Assembly (NCBI GenBank): GCA_031260545.1
Contig: JAIRJQ010000112.1
Coordinates: 1-13,805, forward strand
Direction: 5' to 3'
DNA: 13,805 bases
Source of the DNA: Methanomassiliicoccaceae archaeon
Lineage (GTDB): Archaea > Thermoplasmatota > Thermoplasmata > Methanomassiliicoccales > Methanomethylophilaceae
A program made the position numbers and the translations under genes. Positions 7,800-13,805 of this stretch are shown piece by piece (the first letter of the stretch is position 1; every line of letters starts with the position of its first letter). The notes below the pieces were generated by a model. It saw nothing but the letters and a program-made list of their open reading frames with translations. It did no database searches and had not been told where the DNA came from.

Positions 7800-8297
7800 C
7801 TTAGGATAAGGATTCAACGTTAACGGAATGCCGGTGCGCTTTGTCAGTTCCGATATGAATAATTGTTTATCTTTAGGGGATACTGAGATCCCGTCATTCC
7901 TTCCCTTCGAGTTAATGAATCTTATCACTATCTGGTCAAACGAGAAACCATACAAATGATGGGTCCATTCACGGGACTCATAGAACTTTCTTATGCTGCT
8001 GTAAGGTATGAAGTCTGGTATGAATCCATAACCTACGAAATTCAGGGGCAGTCTTATACCGTCGCATTCAAAGATACATCTGATACGCATTGCTATTAAA
8101 ACGATGAAGATCAAGATGAGAAGGAAGATCGATCCGAATACGGTCAAACCCAACCAGCCGGCCCCCGGGATAATGCCATAGCCGGCGATGGCCAAAGGTA
8201 TCACGGAGCACAATAAGAGCAGGATCACGATGCCGTAATAATTGAATTTTCCCTTTGAAGTATAGAATATGATATTTCCGTCGGCGTCAGTGTTCAT
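7791..8297 (-). CDS. Small membrane protein with a PH-like domain, function unknown
   Basis: This 168-residue protein has two predicted membrane helices at about 21-40 and 47-70. A soluble tail (about 72-160) follows that looks like a bacterial PH-like domain: a strand pair, then an IRKFY segment, then ISVSPKDKQLFISELTKR leading into the last helix. It ends in three lysines. The ATG at 8297 is chosen over the in-frame GTG at 8309 because GGAG lies six bases before it and because it forms an ATGA overlap with the upstream gene's stop, a sign of translational coupling. The partner gene also encodes membrane helices plus a PH-like tail, so the two products may act together. No function can be assigned. 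Confidence 0.75.
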   Translation of the reverse strand: MNTDADGNIIFYTSKGKFNYYGIVILLLLCSVIPLAIAGYGIIPGAGWLGLTVFGSIFLLILIFIVLIAMRIRCIFECDGIRLPLNFVGYGFIPDFIPYSSIRKFYESREWTHHLYGFSFDQIVIRFINSKGRNDGISVSPKDKQLFISELTKRTGIPLTLNPYPKKK

Positions 8298-9166
8298 TTC
8301 GATCTCCACGCTTTTTCAATAAGTTCATAGAGCTCCATCGTTTTTTCAGCACTATTCTGATTGAAGACGAGTATCTTTCCTTCCGTTGGTGTGACAACTA
8401 TGTACAATCCCACGCCATTATAGATGGCCAGCGTATAATTTCCGAAGGCATCGTTCCTAAAGCTGCCGCTGCTTACGTTCGTGCCTCCGAATCCATTCGT
8501 ACGTGTTCCTGCGGCCAAATTGTCACGGAGTTCCATTGAAACGATGTTGTCATATTCTATGTATACATTCGTCATCGGCGCATTCACTTTCAATCCGTCA
8601 TCATCCATCGTGGCCGTTACATTTCCGTATCCGAAAGAGAAGAACACGATCACAAGGACGATCACGGTCACCAGCACCGATATTCCAATGACTACGATCA
8701 GCATTTTCTTATCATCCTCATTTTTCAGAGGAGGTCCTTTCGTTGGGTCCTTTTTGTATTTAGGTCCGTTGGCCCGTATTATGAAGTATGCTAATATGGC
8801 GGCGATCAGCAACATCGTCGCCCAAAATATCAGCGAACTGTGCGGCAGGATCCCCGCTGCAGAGGTGCCGAACAGAAGGAGCAATGAAAAGATGACAAGG
8901 ACCTTTCCGAGATCCTTTGCCAGTTTCTCTCCGTCGTATTGCGCCTGTCGGGACTTGGACATGGTGTTGTACCCTGCTATCATCCATTGTCCCTTTCCGG
9001 TGATCCACATATAGGATCCGACAGCGACCAGCGGCATCGTGATGAACATCATCAAAATGATGGAAAAGGCTTCAAAACCTATTACAATGCTGAGTATGAG
9101 GACCAGGAACGGCGACAGCAAAGATGCCGATGCTGTGATCCCGACCAATGCTTTTTTCTCATCCAT
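8294..9166 (-). CDS. Multi-pass membrane protein, DUF3784-like with a C-terminal PH-like domain
   Basis: The 290-residue protein has about five hydrophobic helices (near 8-30, 36-54, 87-104, 112-131 and 154-178). The segment around 55-90, with AGYNTMSKSRQAQYD followed by KLAKDLGK, resembles DUF3784 membrane proteins. After the last helix, residues about 182-288 form a strand-rich tail ending in a helix, like bacterial PH domains. The ATG at 9166 is preferred to longer in-frame starts because a strong Shine-Dalgarno, AAAGGAGGTG on the minus strand at 9174-9183, sits directly before it. Its stop overlaps the next start by four bases. The tail topology is uncertain and the role is unknown. Confidence 0.75.
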   Translation of the reverse strand: MDEKKALVGITASASLLSPFLVLILSIVIGFEAFSIILMMFITMPLVAVGSYMWITGKGQWMIAGYNTMSKSRQAQYDGEKLAKDLGKVLVIFSLLLLFGTSAAGILPHSSLIFWATMLLIAAILAYFIIRANGPKYKKDPTKGPPLKNEDDKKMLIVVIGISVLVTVIVLVIVFFSFGYGNVTATMDDDGLKVNAPMTNVYIEYDNIVSMELRDNLAAGTRTNGFGGTNVSSGSFRNDAFGNYTLAIYNGVGLYIVVTPTEGKILVFNQNSAEKTMELYELIEKAWRSK

Positions 9167-9274
9167 AGGGTGACACCTCCTTTTCGAAATATCTGCCGGC
9201 CGCATGCCATGCTGGCAGTACGTTAAGGGAATGCTCTGCGAAGTTTTAATATCTATTATTGCCAATCTCTGATA
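9167..9274. promoter_or_regulatory. Divergent promoter region of the DUF3784-like gene and purC
   Basis: TTTTAATATCT at 9244-9254 reads AGATATTAAAA on the other strand, so one AT box could serve both directions. For purC it is about 27 bases before the ATG at 9275, which predicts a leaderless transcript; no Shine-Dalgarno is present there. Leftward it would give a leader of roughly 50 bases containing the strong Shine-Dalgarno at 9174-9183. Confidence 0.5.
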
Positions 9275-10180
9275 ATGAAGCTCATTCGCAAAGGTAAGGT
9301 AAAAGAGGTCTACCAGGTAGACGACAACACGTTGGAATTCGTTTTCACCGACAACGTTTCCGTATTCGACAAGGTCATTCCATCAGCGATCCCGCACAAA
9401 GGCGAGACGCTATGCAGAACAGCGGTGTTCTGGTTCAAAATTTTGGAAAAGAAAGGGATAAAGGGGCATCTCGTAAAATATGAACCTCCGAGCAAAATGT
9501 TCGTCAAGAGATTCAACATCATTGAGGATTATGATAAGATCAACACAAAAACAACAAATTATTTGATCCCGTTGGAAATAATCTGCAGGCATTACGCCGC
9601 CGGTTCCCTTATGGACCGTATAAGATCTGGAAAGATAACACCGGAGATGCTCGGATTCCCGAAAGGCCATAATGTAACGTATGGCGAAAAACTCCCGCGC
9701 CCGTTCCTCGAGGCAACAACAAAGCTTGAAGAACATGATCGGGAGCTTGATGAGGTTGAAGCAAAAAAGATCGCCGGCCTTACAGACAAGGATTACAAAG
9801 GCATCCTGGACACAGTTCTGGCGATAGACAAGATCATCGGAGAGGAAGCCGCAAAACGCGGCCTTATCCACGTTGACGGAAAGAAAGAGTTCGGTTATGA
9901 TGAGAACAGGGACCTTGTGATCATAGATACATTCGGCACGTGCGACGAGGACCGCTGGTGGGACCTGGAATCATACAATAACGGAAAGGTCGTCGAGTTA
10001 AGCAAAGAATTCGTACGTCAGCATTACCGCGAGACGGGATACCACAAGGAACTGTACGCACTCCGTGAGAAAGGGTTACCGGATATACCGATCCCGGCGC
10101 TGCCTGACGAGATAGTAAAAAAGGTCAGCGAACTTTACGTGAGCATGTTCGAAAGAATAACCGGAGAGAAGTTCCGCTGA
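9275..10180 (+). CDS. purC: Phosphoribosylaminoimidazole-succinocarboxamide synthase (SAICAR synthetase)
   Basis: PurC condenses CAIR with aspartate, using ATP, to form SAICAR in purine synthesis. The 301-residue protein starts with MKLIRKGKVKEVYQV, the ATP-binding strand-turn of the family. It continues with the CRHYAAGS segment (104-111), EATTKLEEHDREL (146-158) and DTFGTCDEDRWWD (218-230), all recognisable SAICAR synthetase signatures. It is of the longer type rather than the roughly 240-residue form. The ATG lies about 27 bases downstream of a TATA-like box, with no Shine-Dalgarno, so the mRNA is probably leaderless. It stands alone: neighbours on both sides run in the opposite direction. 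The protein is cytosolic. Confidence 0.96.
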   Translation: MKLIRKGKVKEVYQVDDNTLEFVFTDNVSVFDKVIPSAIPHKGETLCRTAVFWFKILEKKGIKGHLVKYEPPSKMFVKRFNIIEDYDKINTKTTNYLIPLEIICRHYAAGSLMDRIRSGKITPEMLGFPKGHNVTYGEKLPRPFLEATTKLEEHDRELDEVEAKKIAGLTDKDYKGILDTVLAIDKIIGEEAAKRGLIHVDGKKEFGYDENRDLVIIDTFGTCDEDRWWDLESYNNGKVVELSKEFVRQHYRETGYHKELYALREKGLPDIPIPALPDEIVKKVSELYVSMFERITGEKFR

Positions 10181-10213
10181 TCAGTCACAAGGTTCAGCAA
10201 ATGGTATGCTGGC

Positions 10214-10639
10214 TCATCTTAATCTGACGAGCACTACCTCTTCACCATCAGGACATTCGAGGTCCCCTACGATGCTTGTGATACGTAACTTGATACCGTC
10301 CTTGACGCAAGGCGGATGACAGTATTCGTAATTCTCACATCCAAGGTTCTCGCATTTCCTGTTCTCGAAGGTTATCGTGCTTCCGTCAATGGCCATCTTC
10401 CTCGGTACGGCCGCGTTAATATGTTTGCGTTCCACTTCAACGACACGTACCGAACCCTCATGTATCGGACATTCGTGCACGGTATCCCGCAGCCCCACCA
10501 CTTCATACAATGAACCGGGTTCAAGATTGAAACATACTCCTCTCAGTCTGCATTCTTTACATTCCGTAAGAGGTCCTACAAAATGGAACATGTTGCCTAT
10601 CCGTGCCTGCGTTTCTCCTATCAGTGTGATCAATACCAT
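10214..10639 (-). CDS. UPF0179 family cysteine-rich protein
   Basis: This 141-residue protein matches the uncharacterised archaeal UPF0179 family, beginning MVLITLIGETQARIGN and continuing with a TECKECRLRGVC segment. It has nine cysteines. Cys27, Cys30, Cys36 and Cys57 form one set, and Cys96, Cys101, Cys107 and Cys111 a second; Cys129 is extra. Two sets of four suggest two zinc or iron-sulfur sites, but this is inference. The ATG at 10639 has GGTGG a few bases upstream and lies ten bases after the egsA stop, so the gene is very likely cotranscribed with egsA. A longer in-frame upstream start exists but would run into egsA and lacks family support. The function is unknown. Confidence 0.85.
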   Translation of the reverse strand: MVLITLIGETQARIGNMFHFVGPLTECKECRLRGVCFNLEPGSLYEVVGLRDTVHECPIHEGSVRVVEVERKHINAAVPRKMAIDGSTITFENRKCENLGCENYEYCHPPCVKDGIKLRITSIVGDLECPDGEEVVLVRLR

Positions 10640-10649
10640 ATTACCCACC

Positions 10650-11711
10650 TTAAATGACCCTCGTGGCCTTTGCAGCGGCCTCCGCGTCCTTTCTGTTAAG
10701 GCCGCGGTCGCCGAGTATCGTGAACCTGTCCTTCTTGACATTGTGCGCCTCGACCAGCGCATCGATTATATCTTCCGCTCCCAGACCGAGTCCGTCCGCG
10801 TCAACGGGCGCGCCTATATTCATGAGCGCATCCCTTATCTTCATCCAATCGCCGCCGTGCAGGTACATCATGATTATCGTTCCAACGCCGCACTGTTCGC
10901 CGTGCAGCGCCGTTCCGGGATGGAGGATGTCCAGCGCATGCGAGAACATATGTTCGGAACCGCTCGTTGGTCTCGAACTGCCGGCAATGCTCATCGATAT
11001 CCCGGAAACAAGGATCGGGCGCATGGCGATCCATACGCTTTCTTCGGAATCAGGATGTATCAATTTTGAATTTTCGATTATCGTTTCCGCCGAATACCTC
11101 GACAAAGCTTCCGCAGACCTGCTGAAGTCATCCCTTCCGTGGGTCTTAGCGAACTTCCAGTCCATAAGTGCGGTCATATTGGAAATGACATCGGCGCATC
11201 CGGATGCCAGCAAACGGTACGGGGATCTCGATATAACGTGAGTATCGGCAACTATCGCCATCGGGACGACCGCCTCCACCGAAACGGGACCGACGTCCGA
11301 TTTCATCGATGCGCGGCCTGATGATATGCCGTCGTGCGCTGCCGATGTCGGTATACTTATGAAAGGCATATGCGTCTCCTTGGAGACGATCTTCGCAAGA
11401 TCGATCTTGCTTCCGCCGCCGACGGCAAGTATGAATTTTGATCCTGTCTCTTTCATATCGGAAACGATCTTCTCCGCATTGGCGAATGTGGCGCCGCCCG
11501 CCTTATGCACATGTATATCATATCCGGCATCCTCCATGAGCTGCCGTGTGGCCTTGCCGGCAGCTTTGTAGGTGGCATCACCGGTGATCATCATCCCGGT
11601 CTTAGGGAATCTGAACTCGTCGCATACATCGACGACGCTGCCAAGTACGTCATGGCCGAGAAGAACATTCCTCGGGAATACGACACTTTTAGACTTATCA
11701 AAACTTATCAT
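10650..11711 (-). CDS. egsA: sn-Glycerol-1-phosphate dehydrogenase
   Basis: EgsA reduces dihydroxyacetone phosphate to sn-glycerol-1-phosphate with NAD(P)H, setting the archaeal stereochemistry of membrane lipids. The 353-residue length is typical. The dinucleotide-binding loop GGGSKIDLAK is at 98-107, followed by IPTSAAHDGISS (120-131). Probable metal ligands are Asp174 in GCADV, His254 in SGSEHMFSH and His270 in ALHGEQCGVG, as in the iron/zinc alcohol dehydrogenase-like fold. A TATA-like box on the minus strand at about 11733-11743 sits about 27 bases from the ATG, implying a short or absent leader. The gene leads a two-gene operon with the UPF0179 protein. A 7-bp inverted repeat touches the start codon. 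Confidence 0.95.
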   Translation of the reverse strand: MISFDKSKSVVFPRNVLLGHDVLGSVVDVCDEFRFPKTGMMITGDATYKAAGKATRQLMEDAGYDIHVHKAGGATFANAEKIVSDMKETGSKFILAVGGGSKIDLAKIVSKETHMPFISIPTSAAHDGISSGRASMKSDVGPVSVEAVVPMAIVADTHVISRSPYRLLASGCADVISNMTALMDWKFAKTHGRDDFSRSAEALSRYSAETIIENSKLIHPDSEESVWIAMRPILVSGISMSIAGSSRPTSGSEHMFSHALDILHPGTALHGEQCGVGTIIMMYLHGGDWMKIRDALMNIGAPVDADGLGLGAEDIIDALVEAHNVKKDRFTILGDRGLNRKDAEAAAKATRVI

Positions 11712-11728
11712 ATGAGCGTTGGCTCATA
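11711..11728. repeat. 7-bp inverted repeat at the egsA start, candidate operator
   Basis: TATGAGC, GTTG, GCTCATA is a perfect 7-bp inverted repeat with a four-base spacer. It overlaps the first base of the egsA start codon and lies just downstream of the predicted TATA box, where a bound repressor would block transcription initiation. Short repeats of this size can also occur by chance. Confidence 0.3.
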
Positions 11729-11806
11729 AGCATGAACAAATATAAACTTCACTTGAAACAGCGATTCATTTGAAAGTCAATTATACATGTACCATGATGC
11801 GCATGC
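11712..11806. promoter_or_regulatory. Divergent promoter region of egsA and an iron-sulfur flavoprotein
   Basis: Leftward, GTTTATATTTG (minus strand, about 11733-11743) fits a TATA box for egsA. Rightward, CAATTATAC at about 11779-11786 fits one for the flavoprotein gene, about 24 bases before its ATG, which has no Shine-Dalgarno. The gap also contains the palindromes TACATGTA (11784-11791) and ATGCGCAT (11797-11804), and the inverted repeat at 11711-11728. Confidence 0.5.
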
Positions 11807-12349
11807 ATGAATGCCCTGTTCGTTACGGGAAGCGCAAGACGCAACAGTATCACATCAAGGCTGTGCGATATAGCTGCATCCGCTATGGCGGATGCGGATA
11901 TAACATTCATAAGACCGCATGAGATGAATATCGAACACTGCAGAGGATGCGGATCATGTTCCTCATCCGGAAAGTGTGTCATACGCGATGATATGCACCG
12001 CATATACGACTGCGTTGAGAAAAATGAGATCATAATATTGGCAACGCCGATATATTTCTCCGGCCCGTCGTCGATAATGAAACAGGTCATTGACAGATTC
12101 CAGTGCGTATGGGCGGCCTCTAAAGGAAAGAAAAAGGGAAAGGCGGTCGCGCTCATAGCCGCAGGCGGCAGCCCGTCGCCGGTGTTTATTAATACGATAT
12201 CCATCGCAAAGGCATTTGCAATGACCGTCGGTGCGGAATGGTCAGGGGAACTCATCATCGGCGGCACCGATGGCCTGGAAGAGATACCGGAAGAGATGTT
12301 CAGGGAAGCATACAGCTTTGGATCTCGGATCGCTGCTTCGCACTTCTGA
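11807..12349 (+). CDS. Iron-sulfur flavoprotein (NADPH-dependent FMN reductase-like)
   Basis: The 180-residue protein has a flavodoxin-like fold: MNALFVTGSARRNSITSRL forms the first strand and the FMN phosphate loop, and ILATPIYFSGPSS (76-88) is the second FMN-binding loop. Inserted between them, Cys45-x2-Cys48-x2-Cys51-x5-Cys57 fits the compact CX2CX2CX4-7C cluster motif of methanogen iron-sulfur flavoproteins, which carry one [4Fe-4S] cluster and FMN and have been linked to reduction of oxygen species with ferredoxin. An in-frame TGA at 11795 fixes the start at or after 11807, so the transcript is probably leaderless. The last 50 bases overlap the converging HisA-like gene. The physiological substrate is unknown. 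Confidence 0.85.
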   Translation: MNALFVTGSARRNSITSRLCDIAASAMADADITFIRPHEMNIEHCRGCGSCSSSGKCVIRDDMHRIYDCVEKNEIIILATPIYFSGPSSIMKQVIDRFQCVWAASKGKKKGKAVALIAAGGSPSPVFINTISIAKAFAMTVGAEWSGELIIGGTDGLEEIPEEMFREAYSFGSRIAASHF

Positions 12350-12986
12350 AGAGTTTGATCCCCGACACCATCACATCTTTGAATCCCCTCTCATGTATCA
12401 TGTCCGCATCTTCCTTCGACGATGCGTACGGGATCATCAGGTCCGCAAGATCCGTAAGAGAAGAGAGCACATCCTTCGCATGATCACCGGATACATCGAA
12501 CACGAGCATCTTTCTGAACCCTGTTCTTTCAATGTTCCTTACGACCGTTCTCAGATCCTTTCTTATCCCGTCCGTATGTACGCCTTTACTGTCAGTGAAC
12601 AATGCGGGTATGCAGCAATCGGAGAGCTGGATCATTTCATTCAAACGTATATCAGTTGTCATATGGTACGGAACGATGAGCTTACTCATACTTCCATGGA
12701 ACGCATCCATCACATCACCGGAATCGCGGATGCCGGTCATTAACCACATCTCCCGTTTCGGTCTCAGCTTTCTTATTATTTCCGCACTGATGTCCTTTTT
12801 CTGCAGTCCGTCGATATCGACCACAATCATTGGTGTTCCCTTATCGCATATACCGGACAGCGAATTCATGAGATCTCCGTAACTCACATGATCATTTGTC
12901 ATCAGTACATCCGTTCCGCTGAACGTCATATGCGACGCCACCGCATTACCCCCGGTGATCCGGATCGGTATTACCGGTACGTACAT
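12300..12986 (-). CDS. HisA-like TIM-barrel protein, not a canonical HisA
   Basis: The 228-residue protein shows the repeated strand pattern of HisA/HisF-like TIM barrels: VPVIPIRITGGNAV at the N-terminus, MIVVDIDGL (53-61), EMWLMTGIRDSGDVMDAF (79-96), MLVFDVSGD (160-168) and VMVSGIKLF (205-213). The first catalytic aspartate of HisA, expected in 'VIPxID', is Arg9 here, whereas the second-half aspartate is kept at Asp164. It therefore probably does not isomerise ProFAR; it may belong with the HisA-related proteins of unknown role known from methanogens. The ATG follows the upstream flavoprotein stop by four bases, so the pair is cotranscribed. The 3' end overlaps the opposite-strand flavoprotein gene by 50 bases. 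Confidence 0.6.
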   Translation of the reverse strand: MYVPVIPIRITGGNAVASHMTFSGTDVLMTNDHVSYGDLMNSLSGICDKGTPMIVVDIDGLQKKDISAEIIRKLRPKREMWLMTGIRDSGDVMDAFHGSMSKLIVPYHMTTDIRLNEMIQLSDCCIPALFTDSKGVHTDGIRKDLRTVVRNIERTGFRKMLVFDVSGDHAKDVLSSLTDLADLMIPYASSKEDADMIHERGFKDVMVSGIKLFRSAKQRSEIQSCMLP

Positions 12987-12990
12987 GCTA

Positions 12991-13551
12991 TCACGAGGAC
13001 ATCTGGGACCCTACCGCGCCCATGAGGTCTTTCATGAACGGCGAATCCTTTATCCCTGCAGGCGAAGCCGGAATTATTCCCGATGTTATATCATTCGCAC
13101 CGAAGGTCTTCAGGATGCCGGTGAGACGGGACATCATACCCGCATACACCATATTGCCGTCCGGCGCACCGCAGGTGATCGCGATGATGCCCTTCTTCGG
13201 TCTTCCGGATCTGACCTCATATCCTTTGGCGCCTCTGTCCATCAGCGCGTAGAGGCGGTCGATAAAGTTCTTTAAAAGTCCTGTTTCGGCGGCGAAGTAT
13301 ACGGGCGTCGCAATTGCGATCGCGTCAGCGTTCTGGATCTTTTCATACAACGCGGTCATACCATCCTCTATACAGCACTTCTGCGTCTTTTTGCAGCTCA
13401 TGCATCCTCTGCAGTGCGATATGTTCAGTTTACCGAGATCTATGATCTCGCACTCATACCCTTTTTTAACATTCTCTGCTATTGTTTTCAATATCTCAGC
13501 ACTGTTACCGCCGCTGCGCGGGCTTCCGTTTATCATAAGCATTTTTTTCAT
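12991..13551 (-). CDS. Iron-sulfur flavoprotein (NADPH-dependent FMN reductase-like), second copy
   Basis: This 186-residue protein is a relative of the flavoprotein encoded at 11807-12349. It begins MKKMLMINGSPRSGGNSAEI, the FMN phosphate loop, and carries Cys47-x2-Cys50-x2-Cys53-x5-Cys59, followed directly by Cys60, as the probable [4Fe-4S] ligands. IAIATPVYFAAETG (77-90) is the second flavin loop. The shared HCRGCxSC core and IEDGM/IRDDM segment make the two proteins paralogues, though they are clearly diverged. It is first in a leftward pair with the HisA-like gene and is divergent from the desulfoferrodoxin. The Shine-Dalgarno is weak. A role as an electron carrier or oxygen-defence reductase is inferred from family and context. 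Confidence 0.88.
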   Translation of the reverse strand: MKKMLMINGSPRSGGNSAEILKTIAENVKKGYECEIIDLGKLNISHCRGCMSCKKTQKCCIEDGMTALYEKIQNADAIAIATPVYFAAETGLLKNFIDRLYALMDRGAKGYEVRSGRPKKGIIAITCGAPDGNMVYAGMMSRLTGILKTFGANDITSGIIPASPAGIKDSPFMKDLMGAVGSQMSS

Positions 13552-13697
13552 GCCCGTGTCATTATTATTCTAGGTTGTTAATCTTTCGTTACCAAATTGA
13601 TAGTCTATTACACGTTTGTATGCAGGTATATTTTTGGCTATAAAAGAAATTAAATAACAGTATAATCACTGTTAGTAGCAGGATACGGAGTGATCAA
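13552..13697. promoter_or_regulatory. Divergent promoter region of the second flavoprotein and the desulfoferrodoxin
   Basis: Rightward, GGCTATAAAAG at about 13636-13646 is a classical TATA box. It predicts a start near 13665 and a leader of about 30 bases with the Shine-Dalgarno GGAGTGA at 13687-13693, five bases before the ATG at 13698. A second AT box, GTATATTTTT (13626-13635), lies just upstream. The leftward promoter is less clear; AT-rich sequence at about 13561-13585 is the likely place. Sharing one short intergenic region would allow joint redox control. Confidence 0.5.
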
Positions 13698-13805
13698 ATG
13701 GCAAAACAGAGAGAAATATACATTTGTGCGCTGTGCGGCAACGTCGTTGAAGTGGAATTCGGCGGAAAGGGCAAACTTGCATGCTGCGGTCAGGATATGA
13801 AATTG
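13698..13805 (+). CDS. Desulfoferrodoxin / superoxide reductase, N-terminal part (runs off the right edge)
   Basis: The 36 visible codons encode a desulforedoxin-type rubredoxin-like domain: Cys10-x2-Cys13 and the adjacent pair Cys29-Cys30 are its four iron ligands, embedded in ICALCGNVVEVEFGG and ACCGQDMKL. In complete proteins a second domain with the five-coordinate Fe(His)4Cys centre reduces superoxide to peroxide. That domain lies outside the window, so enzyme activity is assumed from the family. A strong TATA box and a Shine-Dalgarno (GGAGTGA) precede the ATG. Divergence from an iron-sulfur flavoprotein fits an oxygen-defence setting in a strict anaerobe. Confidence 0.88.
   Translation, partial: MAKQREIYICALCGNVVEVEFGGKGKLACCGQDMKL

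Noticed and set aside
8298..8309. GTG at 8309 as the start of the small PH-like membrane protein
   Set aside because: The ATG at 8297 has a Shine-Dalgarno at proper spacing and an ATGA overlap with the preceding stop.
10195..10211. CAGCA / TGCTG inverted repeat between purC and the UPF0179 gene as a terminator
   Set aside because: The stem is only five base pairs with a 7-base loop and no T run follows on either strand.
1..13805. Search for CRISPR arrays, insertion sequences, tRNA or rRNA genes
   Set aside because: No regularly spaced repeats, transposase-like frames, terminal inverted repeats or tRNA-like folds were seen by eye; a covariance-model scan would be needed to exclude small RNAs.

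Overview
The window reads as chromosomal DNA of a euryarchaeon, most likely of the Thermoplasmata/Methanomassiliicoccales lineage. The archaeal markers are glycerol-1-phosphate dehydrogenase (the committed step of archaeal lipid synthesis), Hel308 helicase, membrane-anchored LonB protease, archaeal-type NMN adenylyltransferase NadM, a UPF0179 protein and a probable Cgi121 (KEOPS) fragment. Promoters are TATA-like, with several apparently leaderless genes. Iron-sulfur flavoproteins and a desulfoferrodoxin point to a strict anaerobe. The 14 complete reading frames end 12 times in TGA, twice in TAA and never in TAG. That fits, but does not prove, a lineage in which TAG is kept for pyrrolysine.

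Layout. (1) 1-2379: the start of a leftward gene (probable cgi121), then a rightward thrB-thrC pair for the last two steps of threonine synthesis. (2) 2368-4596: leftward hel308, overlapping thrC tail to tail and ending in a PIP-box-like peptide. (3) 4743-7755: a rightward lonB-nadM-pncC operon. lonB carries an in-frame TAA at codon 398 that splits a 666-codon gene into an ATPase/membrane half and a protease half, with the frame and all catalytic residues otherwise intact. nadM and pncC are two NMN-handling genes with overlapping ends. (4) 7791-9166: a leftward, translationally coupled pair of membrane proteins, one DUF3784-like with a PH-like tail and one small PH-like. (5) 9275-10180: rightward purC, apparently leaderless. 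(6) 10214-11711: leftward egsA followed by a nine-cysteine UPF0179 protein. (7) 11807-13805: a redox block with two iron-sulfur flavoproteins on opposite strands, a HisA-like TIM barrel lacking the first catalytic aspartate, and the start of a desulfoferrodoxin (superoxide reductase).

Most of the window is housekeeping. No mobile element, tRNA, rRNA or CRISPR array was seen, and no gene-free stretch exceeds 300 bases. The points most worth a second look are the interrupted lonB, the redox cluster with its degenerate HisA homologue, the coupled membrane PH-like pair, the possible PCNA-binding tail of Hel308, and palindromes in the egsA/flavoprotein intergenic region.
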